NCBI GenBank assembly: GCA_022457155.1
Contig: JAJGOT010000948.1
Coordinates: 61,001-125,000, forward strand
Length of the DNA: 64,000 nucleotides
Reading direction: 5' to 3'
Source of the DNA: Cladopsammia gracilis
Lineage: Eukaryota; Cnidaria; Anthozoa; Scleractinia; Dendrophylliidae
Notes under the pieces: model-generated
What the model was told of the DNA's origin: nothing
Databases searched by the model: none
The model's input: only the letters and a program-made list of their open reading frames with translations
Shown: in pieces, positions 43,563-56,409 of the stretch
How the letters are laid out: each line of letters begins with the position of its first letter
Position numbering within the stretch: position 1 is the first letter of the stretch
Translations under genes and position numbers: made by a program

Positions 43563-45256
43563 ATCTGCAAACAAAGTCAATTCCACCCTCATCACTTTCA
43601 CTCAAAGGCCAGGGTACTAAGCATACAACTGTAAAATGGTCTATTGGAGAAAGCGGAGACAAGGAGAAATCGTATGCGCCGTGGCAAAAACTTTACCGGC
43701 AGAGCGTAAAAAAATTCCCATTTAGATTGCTTTCCGTCACGGCTTTAAGCTTAATAACTACACCACAGCTATCTATGTTAACAGCAACATCCTAGTAATC
43801 AAAATCAGTTAATGAATGAAATACGGTGAAATGATAAAAGCACTGAGTTAGGACACCTGCATGAAAGAAAGTTGAAATGAAAAATACTGGAAATGCAGAC
43901 AACTTCACATGTAGAGTTCTGCAAATCACGTTAATTTAAACAAATTGAAACAAATACAATGTAGTTGAAAGGTATAACTTATATTACTTGTAAGTATTTT
44001 CAAAAACTGAAAGGTCAATTTAGATCTACAACAGCTGGTTCATCGGAGTTGAAATTATTCATAACAAATCGCAACTCGAAAACAATGATAAGAAAACTTC
44101 GAAATTCCTCAGGGAACCGCGCTCTATTTTAGTTTTGCCGAGATAATAAAAACGCACTCTGTAAGTTCAGAACCCCAGCAACGCACATGTACAAACTAAA
44201 AACAGTTAAGTAAAAAGCAGAGCAGCTCAGTTTAAAAAAAATGGTACGTTTAATTATTTCTCAACTGATGCCAATCATCAAAACGCAGTTCTCTTGCGAA
44301 TAATTTCGGAAAACCTAAATAAACTTGCTTGAAACTAACCGATTTGGCGTGCTCGTCTCCTCTTGAAAATCGCTTTGAAAAACAAATTATAGTAAGCGGC
44401 TTATATCCAAAGAAAAACCACGATAGGAATGGGTTAACAAAGGCTGTGGAAGTTGTTGGCTGTTTAAAATACAGCGAAACTTCTCTTGAGCGAAAATAGT
44501 AAACACCATACCACCGTTTATATTTTAAAATCTATACAAGTTTTACTCCACCTTCCAGCCAATTTGGAAACCAAAATTCTAACCTGAAGTCAAACAAACA
44601 AAATATTTTTATATTTAAGCGATAAGTTATTAGCGAAAAGGAGTGTAAAAATAAAATAAAATAAAATAAAAAAAGCAGAAAACACGTGGCTTCGCTTCTT
44701 CCGTATGCTTCAATTTCTTTGTGAGGTTTCACTACATCCAGAACTGAGAAGAACTACTCTTCCGACGACTGGAGGACGCAGAAAAACAGTTGGATGGCAG
44801 GAAATGCTATGATGGTGAAAAAAGATGGCTGTCCGGCAGACAAAAAGGAAAATCACGCGTGTGCCTTTTGGAACGGATTTCAGCGAATATTTGCATTTCA
44901 TAACTCTAGTCTCTGACGGGAAAAGAGCCTTTTAAATCTTAATTTGCTGGAGCCCTAATTGCTGTTAAAAATGGAACATTTGAATAAGACTAACATTAAA
45001 AAAATAAAGCTTGTGGCGAAAATCGTGCATACTGAAGGGTATGCAAGATTCGCCTACCGCCTTACAAAAACCTGTAAAAAAATTAATTTCAAATTCTCTG
45101 ACTGACCTGTATCCGTTCAAATTTTAAGGACTTGTTGAGTTTAATTTGGCCTTTTTGACAGTATACATGGTTTTTCAGTCCTAGCCGAAATTATAAATTT
45201 AGATCTAGAAAAACAACGATGTGGTCTATTTTCAGAATTACAGCGAAGAAAATCAC
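43563..45256. other. No supported gene
   Basis: A 78-codon plus frame (43559-43795) and short minus frames lack motifs. A (AATAA)n-like run lies at 44652-44673. Confidence 0.35.
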
Positions 45257-45336
45257 TGTTGTGAATAGGGCAGTTTTGGCTTAGAATGTTGACTCTCATG
45301 CGTGACTAATGTGATCTCATTAGCATACGCGAGAAA

Positions 45337-45456
45337 TAATGTTCCTGCTTGTTTTTTTAGCCACGAGTAGTTGTACGAATTTCACAGCCTTTTTCTGTCT
45401 TCTGAAGGAACTGGCTTGGTTGGCTTGGTTTTCCGAATTGGAACACATTTCACATC
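45337..45456. repeat. 120-bp direct repeat, left copy
   Basis: ataatgttcctgcttgtttt ... acacatttcacatc, repeated at 45977-46096 without visible differences. Confidence 0.9.
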
Positions 45457-45912
45457 TATCGCACTGATGCAGAACTGAACGCTAATGGAGGAGCACTGAG
45501 AGAAAAGTTCAAAAACATTATAGCTATGGATAAAGCTCTGCAAGCCACAGGTGGTATTAAAAACTACACAAGCAGCATACCACACGGATTTTTCGAGAGA
45601 GTGGAAAACCAACCTGGCTGGCAAAACTTCGACATGAACATAAAACTTTCCAAGGACAACTTGCTTGTTGTGGCCCGCACCGCTGCGGTTGATGGGAAGG
45701 GTGCTGTGTTGCCCGAAAATACAGTACGAGTGATGTACAATCTGAACGAAACGTACGTAGAGTATCAGTACCTGGAAACTGACAAGAGTGAGGGTTGTTT
45801 CCATGAGGGTTGTTTCCATGCAATCGAAAACTTTCTTTCTGAAAGCAAATCCGTGCGCTGCTCCTTCCAAACTCTCAAAACTTGTTTCGTGCGCGAATGG
45901 GGCGTATATTAA
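45457..45912 (+). CDS. Unrecognised gene fragment inside a TIR element
   Basis: The open frame runs from the edge of the left direct repeat: IYRTDAELNANGGALREKFK, then MDKALQATGGIKNYTSSIPH (first Met at 45526), HGFFERVENQPGWQNFDMNI, LSKDNLLVVARTAAVDGKGA and VRVMYNLNETYVEYQYLETD, to a TAA at 45912. Its balanced codon use and amino-acid composition stand out from the AT-rich surroundings, so it looks like captured protein-coding sequence. A 15-bp duplication encodes CFHEGCFH near the end. There is no signal peptide and no motif I can name. It begins without an ATG and lies exactly between 120-bp direct repeats, so it is probably a partial, non-functional capture. Confidence 0.5.
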   Translation, partial: YRTDAELNANGGALREKFKNIIAMDKALQATGGIKNYTSSIPHGFFERVENQPGWQNFDMNIKLSKDNLLVVARTAAVDGKGAVLPENTVRVMYNLNETYVEYQYLETDKSEGCFHEGCFHAIENFLSESKSVRCSFQTLKTCFVREWGVY

Positions 45913-45976
45913 ATCGACCAAATCCCTCGTGACTTCCGTCTGGTACTTGCGTAATCTGTTTTTGCACTGATTGAGA

Positions 45977-46096
45977 TAATGTTCCTGCTTGTTTTTTTAG
46001 CCACGAGTAGTTGTACGAATTTCACAGCCTTTTTCTGTCTTCTGAAGGAACTGGCTTGGTTGGCTTGGTTTTCCGAATTGGAACACATTTCACATC
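45977..46096. repeat. 120-bp direct repeat, right copy
   Basis: See 45337-45456. Confidence 0.9.
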
Positions 46097-46389
46097 ACCT
46101 TCTCCCCTCCTTTTTCTTGCGTTAGCTAGCTTTTCGGTCTGTTGGTAGATTTTTCCGCCATCTTGTCTGCATAGCGACTACGCGTATGCTAATGAGATCA
46201 CATTAGTCACGCATGAGAGCCAACATTCTATTAAAGCCAAAACTGCCCTATTCATAACAGATAGGCAGCAGATAGGCAGCGAGGCGCCATCTTGTCTGCA
46301 TAGCGACTACGCGTATGCTAATGAGATCACATTAGTCACGCATGAGAGTCAACATTCTAAGCCAAAACTGCCCTATTCACAACAATCAC

Positions 46390-47083
46390 ATGTTAATATT
46401 TTCGTCGAAGGTGTTACGTACACAACTGATCTTATCCCGTTAAACGCGCTGAAATTTTCCATATAATAATTTATATAGATAGGGTTAGCCGAACAGCGTA
46501 ACTCTTTGAACAGAAAGCTGATGATAAGCTTAACAAGAACTCTGCGAGTATTACAGTCGGACTTTTAGGGTCACTAAAAACCAATTCAACTTCAACATTA
46601 ATAGCCTACAATTTCTGACAAAACGTTGGAACACTATGTTCTGGATGGTGGGTAAATGGTGCTTCGCTCCCTCCCCACCTTTCAATGTTGTTAGGAAAAT
46701 TAAATAAATACGCGCGTTTACTGTGTTATCCAACATTGGATTAGGGGAAAGGGGAAGGGTGTTCCAACGACTTTTGACAATGATTGTAGATGATGCTTCT
46801 AAAATACTCTTTCCTTTCAACAGTGTTGATCCTTTTGTCCTTTTTGTTCAGTCGATCAACTGTTAATGCTTTTGATTTTGAATGCATGACATGTATGACC
46901 AACACGTAAGATAATATGTGGTCAATGTCATTGCTCTTTATACTTCAATATGACTATTTTAATGTTAGTTAATTAATTTTTAGGTAATACCATGTATACA
47001 AATAGAATAGCGAAATAAATTGTTGTTGACTATGAACGTAAATCTATCTGGTCACGTCTGCAACATTGCACTACACTAAGTCA
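46390..47083. other. No supported gene
   Basis: AT-rich non-coding; an 89-codon minus frame at 46551-46820 has no motifs. Confidence 0.35.
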
Positions 47084-47286
47084 TGCTATTATTAAGCAAT
47101 AGAACACATTTTCTATGAGTTTACCGGCGTTATAAACCCACGCGGGATGTTGGGAGAACACTCGAAAAGCTTGTAAATCACTCGCCTGCGGCTCGTGATT
47201 TACAAGCTTTTCGAGTGTTCTCCCAACATCCCAAGTGGGTTTATAACGCCGGTAAACTCATAGAAAAATGTGTTCTATTGCTTTTA
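47084..47286. mobile_element. Near-perfect foldback MITE (~200 bp)
   Basis: agcaatagaacacattttct...tgtaaatcact and its reverse complement meet at gcctgcggc; arms are ~95 bp with only a couple of mismatches. A loose copy of the end (tttctatgagtttaccggc) recurs at 48634. Confidence 0.85.
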
Positions 47287-48924
47287 TGAAATAACTATGA
47301 AAAGCGTTTGGAAATAGAGAAATTTGTTGTAGTTCTGTGCCGATCAAGTAGCTTGTTCTCATAACATTCATCATATGACCGGGAAAACCAATCAGAGCGG
47401 CTGAAAGAATGAACTTTACACGATGCCACTGACAAAGCTGCACTGACAAATTCACGGGTTCAACGAAAGTGATGAAAAGTTTTAGCGCTTTGAAATTCGT
47501 CAGTTGGAATTTATCAGCTGAAAGAAGAAAATATATTCAATGATTGAAAAGTTCTTTGAATGGGAAATCCAGAAAATGGTGTCCGGAATCTGCCGCCGCA
47601 AACATGAATGTACGAGGAAAGTTTGAAAGCCTAAAATTTTTATGGCGTATGTTGGATTCAAAGATTGCCTTCTTGTCAAGAATTTTTCAATTGTAATAAA
47701 GGTTAGTTCCAGAAACTCAGCTTCTGAAAATGTTTTCGACTTTATCCACTTACTTTGAAGTGTACAATGAAGCCCGTACTTCTCTACATTTTAAGTTCTG
47801 AATGAAAACTGAGCTCATTGTTTTTTAAGCCTACAGTTGAATTGTTTGATCATTCCATGCAAATAATTTGTTTAACCATAAACCTATAATTTTTGTTAGC
47901 TTCATATTCTTCTTGCGTATTGATCATCCTTGCTTGGACACATAATCAGAATTTAAACTGCATCCGGTACAAAAGTATTCCATGAAAAAATCTCAAAAAC
48001 AAAACACGATAAAGCGTATAAATGGGATTGGCGTAAGATAATTATCCTAAACAACAAAGCTATAAGCTTAAGCCTTGCTTTTTAATTCCACTGTGAAAAT
48101 CCGTCTTATTTACAAGTTATCTTAGGATTTGTAGGAACATTTATAAAATTCAGTTCAGTGAATTTCAATCGAAAATTCCTCAGTTTGAAAGCCATTGTTT
48201 TCTCTTTGGGATCCATAATTTTTGAGCTTTCCACTAATAGCTAAACCTTCAGTTCAATGAACTTCACAAAGTACATATCGAAGTTGTTTTGATTGTCATT
48301 GATCGCTGCATGTAAGCCTTTCCAAGCCAATGTTAAATGAAAATATATTCCTGTTTTTGATATCAGTTTTAAAATATTAAAGCGTAGTGTTCTTTTGTCG
48401 TTAAGCCGTTTTTTGCTTGCGTGCGTGGGAACTTTTTTTTTATTTTGTAGGTTTGAGCAGCAACTTATCGTTTACAAGAAACATATTTTCTCTTCTCATC
48501 TTCTAACAGACCACAATATGCAATAAGACACTAAACCGGCTCGAGTTGTGAAATTCTTTTTCCTCACGCTTGTTTTGATAAAGTGGAAAATTGAACTTTG
48601 TTTACTTTACAGTAACTGTTTCGCTTGCGCGGTTTTCTATGAGTTTACCGGCACAATAGTTAATAGGTCTTTGGCCAATCAGAACGCGCGTAGTATCTCA
48701 GTTATTTTATAATAATGTATAAACAGAGGCATCACAATCACCATTTACAATTTATCTGCACATACTCCACTTTGATGTCTCTCTGACATTGTTTTGGGTA
48801 AATGTTTGAATTGTTTGGTCACCCGAGGTATGTGTTTAAACTGCTAGTGTTTTGCTTCAAAACGCACGGCCCAGGTCCTAACAGGTGGACCAAGTGACAA
48901 AATTTGACTGGCCAAGTGCACTAA
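47287..48924. other. No supported gene
   Basis: AT-rich; no frames with motifs, no clear repeats except the MITE-end fragment at 48634-48652. Confidence 0.35.
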
Positions 48925-49640
48925 ATAATGTTACTTTGGGGTAATGTTAGCATCAAAACAACTTTTGAGTAGCTCTAAATGTTCTTTTACGAGGCATTTC
49001 AAATACCTTAAGGTATTGATGAATATTTTCTTAGAGCAGCAAATGGCAGTTATTCCAAGTATGGTTTGAAAAATCCTCCACAAGTCTTGGAACCTATCAG
49101 CAAAGGTTCCTCGAAAAAATGAAAAAAACAACCCGACTCAGCAGCCATATTTTCACAGCTGTTGGTCCTAAATTTTTGAAAGGGCTGGTTAAATCATCGG
49201 CTTCAATCTTCACTGGTTTGTCCTTCAATTCTGTATATCCATAATTGAAATTTTGTACAAAGTCATTAAGCTCATTCATCGTAAATAAAGAATGATCTAA
49301 GAACCATTGTAGAACATAATAAAAAGACCTTGACTTGACAAAGCTCCCTCTAATATCACATGCATGATATCTTGCGGTAGTTTTTGTGTAACATTGAAAT
49401 ATGGGGCATCCATAAGAATGCTTCTTGAGACAACTCCATACTCCCTGGAGTATTGTGCATGTAAATATGAATGTTCTTGTCACTGGTTGAGATGATACTC
49501 GTGCAGTTCCTTGTCACGAAGATAAAATTCCTCTTCGGTAAACATAGACTGGATGGCTTCTGTCTGCCATACAGTGCCGACACTTTCTTTTAGCACCACC
49601 GACAGACTCTTTATAACCTCCCAATCAATTACTTGCTGGA
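48925..49640 (-). pseudogene. Decayed transposase-like gene (EnSpm/CACTA-type guess)
   Basis: Coherent protein text is spread over all three minus frames: TVWQTEAIQSMFTEEEFYLR, ILMDAPYFNVTQKLPQDIMH then VILEGAL, LQWFLDHSLFTMNELNDFVQ, FNYGYTELKDKPVKIEADDL, and finally FADRFQDLWRIFQTILGITA and CLVKEHLELLKSCFDANITP. The LP-D-IMH-LEGAL block recalls animal EnSpm/CACTA-like transposase-derived proteins (tentative, from memory). At least four frameshifts or stops inactivate it. No element ends were found. Confidence 0.5.
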
Positions 49641-51647
49641 GTGTCTGCTACAAGAGCCAAGAGAGCACCCCGTAGACAAACAGTTCCACCGTTAATTTTA
49701 AAATGATGGCCCAGATCCCCTCCAAGAACTTGCAATTCCTCAATAAAGGGTTTTAATATACAGTGTACGCCATATTTTTTTCAAGTACTTCTGTTCAAAA
49801 ATTCCAACAAGGTGAATTGATTTTAATTTAGAACGGTACTCTGAGTGTATATTTGCAAGTTGGATATTGCAAGCTTATGTTTTCGTCTTGTTCGCTCATT
49901 TGTGATCTGAAGATAGTTACGGTATAAATATGGTATCTATTTCACACTCAAGCATATTATTGACAACGGAAGATAACTTTGAAAGCTAGGTTGACATTCT
50001 AGATTAAGTTGTATTTAATTGGTAATTTTACCAAAAGCCAGTGATAGAGACATTATTATATTTTGCAATTCCGTGACTGTTACATCAAAAACCAATAAGT
50101 GGGTTGAGACGAGTAACGCGCATTCACAGCTTCCGAATATTCATTGTTTGCTTAGTACGATATTTGGAAACTCCTCGGTCCCTCGAGATTGAAGGAAATT
50201 GTTCTAGCGAATTGACTGGTTAATATTTTTATCTTGCTTTCCAATTATGGCCGAAACAACTTCTTAGGAAATTGAATAATCGGAAGCTTGTTTAAAAGCG
50301 TACAAGAGGCAGTTGCACGTTTCAACCCACTTATGGGTTTCTGGTTATGTGTATTATCTTTGTTATAGTGTTGCAAATAAATAACGCCGCCCTAGAATAA
50401 GTGCCGCACCTGAAATCACAAAAAAATAAGGAGCGCCGCGGCGATCTTCATCGGCACGGATAAAGATCCGAGTCTTATTTAGAATGTCATAGTCTCTGGT
50501 GGAATAACAACTTCTTCCACTTGTTTTCAGTTCCTAAAAGTTTATTCTGTTTATGAGCTATCTCAGAGGTAAGAATCTCCGTTATCGCATCCAGCATGAG
50601 CTATTTGAATCTCCAGCACAACTGGCTGCTGTTATGTAATGTGTCTGAAACTTGCCAGTCAATTTTAGGGGGTGTGGGGAGGGCGGAAGAGCCAAAACAA
50701 CGGTGTGTCAATTGAATTTATCGGGAATCAAATGCTGCGACAAGAGCAAAAAATAACGATTTTCCGTACAGTCTCACCGAGCGATCGTGCGGCGAATTCG
50801 AGCCATATTTGTCACGAAAAGGAATTTCATGCCTTAGTTTCGCTTATGAACGGATTTAGCAGACAGCAATTCTAATAAATTGTTATTTTCTAGAATGATT
50901 TATACATTACGTTACGTCGTCCTCGATAATTTATTTCGTAATGGCGGCTGAAGATATAAAAGTGAATGTATCAATTCCGATGAAATACACTCGAGCGATG
51001 GAGTTGTTTGCCACCACACTCAAATAACTCGTTCATTGCATTTGCGCGCATTCATAAGTAAAAAACGAAGGATCTGACCACAATTTTTGCAACCACGAGA
51101 TGTCTTTGGTGTCACTCTTACTTTTTTCAGAGGCGCTGTTCATTTGTAGTAACCATCGGACGTACAACGAAGGGGAGGGGTTTGGATGTCCCACCCCCTT
51201 CACTTAATTTTTTTTCGATTTCTTCAAGAGCATTTCTTGTTATCTCATGCCGTCTTCAGTACCTGTTTGCTTATCTTTGAGGCACATTTTGGTAAAATTT
51301 GGCGACAATCAGTTGGTATGGTAACGAGATATGAGGTCATAAATAGCATGACGTCAAGCCATTTTTGAATAAAAATGCGCATTTTTCACCATTTGTCGAT
51401 GAAACTACCAAAAGTAGCACAATGTTTAATTATATCATATCATACTTTACATCTCTAGCAAAAAAATATTCGCAATTTCTGCATTTTCAGCTTAATTTTA
51501 ATTTTTAATAACTCCAATATGGCGGAAATATTGGCGGCCATTTTGGATTACGTCACGGACCCCCAGCAGCGCCGTAACCCATAATAATTACGTTATTTTG
51601 TTGAACACATAAACAGGCTACCTATTACAGGTAAAATGTTTCCGATA
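49641..51647. other. Non-coding; includes part of an old duplication
   Basis: About 51060-51130 (ccacgagatgtctttggtgtcact...) resembles 56340-56400. 51520-51560 carries aatatggcggaaatattggc-type sequence seen near promoters and MITEs. No supported gene. Confidence 0.35.
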
Positions 51648-52975
51648 TTTAACTATTATAGCGCGAAAGCGCGCGTGATATCGCCTAATACTTAGCCGAC
51701 GAGGCCGTAGGCCGAGTCGGCTAAAATTAGGCGATATCACGCAAGCTTGAGCGCTATAATAGTTTTATTATTCAACACATTGATAACAAAGCACAGTTTG
51801 AAGTCTTTGAAGAAAAAATATCCAAGCCAAGCCTTTTATTTTAAAAAAGCTTACATATGTTTTACCGCGCGAAACTTGCAACATCACACAGTTCATGAAC
51901 GAAAGTGGCGCCTTTGTCAATATTGTGCAAGCTTGAATACTATAACTGTTTTGTAATTCAACACATTGATAACAAATCACAGTTTCGAGAAAAAATTCTT
52001 TGAGATATACAACCTTTCATTAAGTAAAAAGGCTAACAACAATATTTTGCCTCGCACCATTTCTTAAACAACAAACAGCGAATGCCGAAACTTTTGCTAA
52101 GCTAAAATTAATTTAGCGTACACAATCAGTTGAGAGTTTCTACGAAGAGCTTTCGTTTACTCAAAGAACGGGACAAAGTAGTGACTACAATAATTAAAAC
52201 ACAGTAAAATGGCATAGAATGTCTTAGTTACAAGTGTTTCGTATCTTGAAAAGGTCAATTCAGAATCAAAACAAATGGAACAAACACACGGCTACGAACC
52301 TAAACATAGCGGCGAAAAGTCGGAAAGAACGGCAGCGTGGACAGTATGTCTTACAAAAATTCACAGCTAAAGGATACAAGAAACGGTTAAAACATCGTAG
52401 CTGTAGTTGATTTGGCTTTTTATTCCCTTCCATCAGCACCAAATTTTCAAACATCGAAGTACGAGCTGAGTCAATCAATGTTGTTTACAAACTTGCTCGT
52501 TTCTTAGCTCCTACAGCCGTAATGACGAGATCAGAAACTATTCTGAGGAAGCATCAGGCCTATATTATATTCCAGAGGTGATTACCAAAGGAATTTTACG
52601 AAAATTGTGCTCCTTCATTCACTCCTTGTCGAGCGGTCAAACTTTGAACCAGTTTTCATTCAGCTACGGCAAGAAACACTGCGACCAGTACAGCGACCGC
52701 GACAACGCGAAAATTTCGCGCCTTTTTTGTCCAATCATGTGAACAATACTTTTTCTCTTTTCTTTTCTTCTCCTTGTTTCTTTCTTTTCCCTTTTTTAAC
52801 TAATAGTTCACGGACTTTTTCGCCCCAAAACACGAAATTGCAGCCAGCAGTCATTTTCACTTTCCTTCAAAATGCGAAATTTACCGCCATCGCTGGTTAT
52901 ACGTCATGTAGACATAACGCATATCGATAACTTTTTGACCATATTTGGGCAGTGTATCAATGTGTTGAATTATAA
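51648..52975. mobile_element. Long copy of the palindromic MITE family (~1.3 kb)
   Basis: 51650-51764 is a foldback (aactattatagcgcgaaagc...gcgctataatagtt). Then ttcaacacattgataacaaa (51770) and its inverse at the right end (tatcaatgtgttgaatta, to about 52972) bound the core. The left core end is duplicated at 51925-51995. The short relative is 5492-5790. No transposase is visible; the Phe/Ser-rich frame at 52607-52930 lacks motifs. Confidence 0.75.
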
Positions 52976-53049
52976 ATTATATTATAACACCGCAAAAACC
53001 CAATGGAGGGGTTGCAACCAACCCCACCTCCTTCCCCACCACCCGAGGT

Positions 53050-54080
53050 GACTTCTGGACAAACTTTCCATACATAAACGATCAATCTCTTAGCCTACCT
53101 AGTCCAGATAGTTACAGTTTCTTACTTACTTACTTGTCACTTGCCTGTTTACTTAGTTACTTACTATGTGATGTATGTGAAACCAGGTTCTTAAATCTAA
53201 CTTTACCCTTCCTCCGTTAAACAGAAACTTTGTCCTATTACTAACTCTAACGATTGCAATATTTTTCGTTTCCATTTCCTTTTTAACTTCTTTTTTTATA
53301 GTTTTCCTATTCAATTCACCAACGGCCCTACCTTAACATTTATTAGAAAAAATACACTGTATTGATCTGCCCAATTAAGGCAAACAATAGACATAATTTG
53401 CTTGAAACGAAAAAATGAAAGTGTAAGGTTACGGAGAGCTGCATTATAGACAAACATTGTTCTTGTTTGAGTCCCTTGAAATTAAAATCAATTTATATAC
53501 ATCCGGAGCATAATTAGGAAGACTACACCTACCAAGAAGGTACACTGGTTGAGAAAAGTAAAGTACAAGTTGGTTGTACTTGGTTGTACAAGTACAACCA
53601 AGAATGAAATAAAGAAAGCATCGTTAATATATATTGCAGCGAATAGGGAGCAACCTACTGTACACATAAACATGTTTTGTTTTTTTTAGAACAGGTCAGT
53701 GAATATAATGCATATTGCATATCACATTATTTCGTACTTCTCTTAGTACTTACAATTTCCACAGATTTCGGAGGTTTGCAAAGGTGTCATTTGAAATAGA
53801 GGTTATGAGATTGTTTCCCAAGTGCCTGAAGTTTAAGAAGAAAACTTAGTTAGTTTGTTAATGATAGTTTGCATTTGCTGTTGTTCTTTCATTTTGGTCG
53901 CTACATGCAGCTGTTACATTCACAGGCGCACGCACACACAAACACACACACACATATAGAAATATGAAGGAAAAACCATGGTGTGTTAGTATATCTTTAA
54001 CAGTAAGTTCGCTGTTTTAAATCCATCTTACACCTTTTTAACAGTGTCAATTTTTGGTAAAATCAAAGACTCCTTGCGAG
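53050..54080. repeat. Ancient direct duplication, copy A
   Basis: Blocks such as gtgaaaccaggttcttaaat, gaagactacacctaccaaga, taatgcatattgcata and aaatccatcttacacctttt recur in order in copy B (56410-57340), with heavy divergence. Confidence 0.65.
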
Positions 54081-54186
54081 CCAAGTCGTAAATATATGAA
54101 ACAACCATCGGACCTTTTCCTACCCTACACAAGGTGGGTTATCCTCTTAGATTGTACATGTTATGACTACTTCCCTTATGTTGCAG

Positions 54187-54452
54187 ATCCACGTACCAAT
54201 ATCTTTCACAAAAGAAGGACCTCTAAAACCTTCGTGTGTAGCTGAGGGAGTCCTGAGTCCGTGGCAAGTAAAATCCACTGTGATTTTTATCAACAATGCA
54301 TTAAAGATGAATTACAGTCCGTACTGTGCAATCTCAGCTCTAAATGTTTGTCATCCTCACACGAAGGAATTTTTACTAGCGAAAATGAAATTTACGGGAC
54401 AAACTTACCTTTTCCTTCATTATTAATGTCAAATATCCTTGCCAAACAATAA
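54187..54452 (+). CDS. Possible exon or gene fragment, unrecognised
   Basis: After an acceptor-like cttatgttgcag (to 54186) one frame reads IHVPISFTKEGPLKPSCVAE then GVLSPWQ up to a gtaaaa donor-like site (54268). Overlapping in another frame is KIHCDFYQQCIKDELQSVLC then SSKCLSSSHEGIF, ending in TAA at 54452. Both look protein-like, so this may be one frameshifted fragment. It lies in a segment absent from copy B of the local duplication, so it may be an insertion. Confidence 0.25.
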
Positions 54453-54459
54453 TAACAAG

Positions 54460-56400
54460 TAAAAGAACCCCAACGTTTTCCCAAACCGACGTGTCATGTC
54501 ATTGAACATTCGTAAACACAAGGGCCGTAATGGCGGACTTGGTTTAGTCTCATTTAATCCATGTATGCTATACCGAAGTGTAACATATCAACAATTTAAT
54601 ATAAATTTAATATAAAGTTTACGATGAGCGAGTGACTTTTCTCCAGTAACCGCGATAAGTCGTATTCACGACTTAAAAAGGAGAAATGAAAGAACCAAAT
54701 TATGTCTTTTCTACAACAGTTTTCGTATTTTTTGTTTGAATCGCTAAATGTGTTTCAAAAAAGAATCATGCGGGCTTAATCAGAACATTAATAACCAGTT
54801 GAAACATTAAATGATCTGTTTCCGTAAGCTTTATTAAGCATATTTAATATTTTAATATATTTAATATTTTAATTTGATTTAGAATCTTTTCATTGACATT
54901 TAATAATGTTAGATCGATAGAGGGTATTTCTGAATAGCTAAACATCCAAGGTTCCTAGCTTTACACATACTAAGGTCATTTTACGTCATACGATATCATA
55001 TTCGGCACAAGACCACTCAATAAGGTAGTGGACCCAATAAACCCACACCCACAACTTATTCATTAATCTCCTTGTACCACGATTGGCGGTATAAGTATGA
55101 ACCTTGCGTAACTTTGGAATTGGATGGAGTGGCTTTTTCTAAACTTGTAGCATTTTTCTGGTGAGCGCCATCGCCTACATTTATTGGTTGTGTTTCTGAC
55201 AATATTGTTCTGGCCATTTTTAGAGAGGAACAAATTGGTTGACAGTCTTAAGGTTTTGGGTAATTTTCCATGCGGTCTTTTTGTAATTCCAAATCAATTT
55301 GCGGTGATTCGGTTTTATTTACCCTTGTAAACGTGTTACAGTCAACTCGCTTGATAAGTTTGCGATGGTACTTGGGAATCTCTCGCTAGCTTTCTTGGCA
55401 CTTGCAGTCTCCATTCTATGTGACTTACAAGCTAATTTTCATTCAACTGTATAGTCTACTGTAAATATGTTTGTGCTTTTTCCATAGATAGGAACATGTA
55501 GGAGTGCATATGCATTGATAGGAAAAGTACATAAGGGCGTTCTACCACAAGGATGCTCATTTAGAACTTAAGCAATATACCAACTGGTTCGAAGAAGACA
55601 ATTTAGGACTAAAAAATCCAAGACATGAAAATAAAAAATGTTACGATAAGTTTTAAAATACATACGGTCCAACAATTTACAGTTATAAACTCAAGCAACC
55701 TTTTAGCTTTCTAACAATGTGATTTCTCATTTCGGTTTTAGGTCAATCAGTTATACAGAAGGCTTTGCTGTTTTTGCAACTTTTTTGCGGTAAATCTCGG
55801 TTGTGGTTTATGGCAACTCCCTATGCCCCTCTCTATTAAATTTGAAGAATCCCTCGGGTTATGATGCGTCAAAAAATGTTTCTTTAATATATTGTTTATG
55901 TCGCATTTCTTTGCTACCCTTGAATAAAGAGATTGTAGCCACCATTAACGCTGAAGTCACTTTGTCTCTTCTGCAAGGAAGCAACTCATTTCTCAGTTTA
56001 AAAAATCGCGATATGCATAGCCGTTTCCGCCAATAAATCTAGCAAACTCCCTATTAATTCCCTATTATGACCCAGCCGGGTTTATATTGACTTCTACATT
56101 GTGAGAACACACCTAACCCGCGATAAACATTAGTCAGGGCTTTTCTTATCCCACAGTATTAGAATTTAAACTTGGTTATTTTTAATACTCTGTTGAACAT
56201 TTAGATACCTTCATAGTTATACCACTTTCAGTGTACACCTAAGTTGTTCTTTTAAATTCAAAAACAAAATTAGCCAAATCAAAAGGCTCTGTGCTCTTGT
56301 GCGCGTTCACGAGTTAAAAACGGATCAGTACCATTTTGTCAACCACGAAATATCTTCAGTGTCACTGTTATTTTTGTCAGACGCGCTGTACATTTGTATT
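54460..56400. other. No supported gene
   Basis: AT-rich intergenic DNA; short frames (for example 55803-56036) without motifs or splice support. Confidence 0.35.
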
Positions 56401-56409
56401 TAAAAAAAA

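Larger units (their letters stand above)
45257..46384. mobile_element. TIR element carrying a gene fragment
   Basis: tgttgtgaatagggcagttt...gactctcatgcgtgac...tctcattagcatacgcg (45257-45332) is inverted at 46310-46384; a second copy of the right TIR lies at 46179-46262, next to ccatcttgtctgcatagcga repeats. No transposase is seen. The interior is a 120-bp direct repeat pair around an open frame. Confidence 0.75.
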
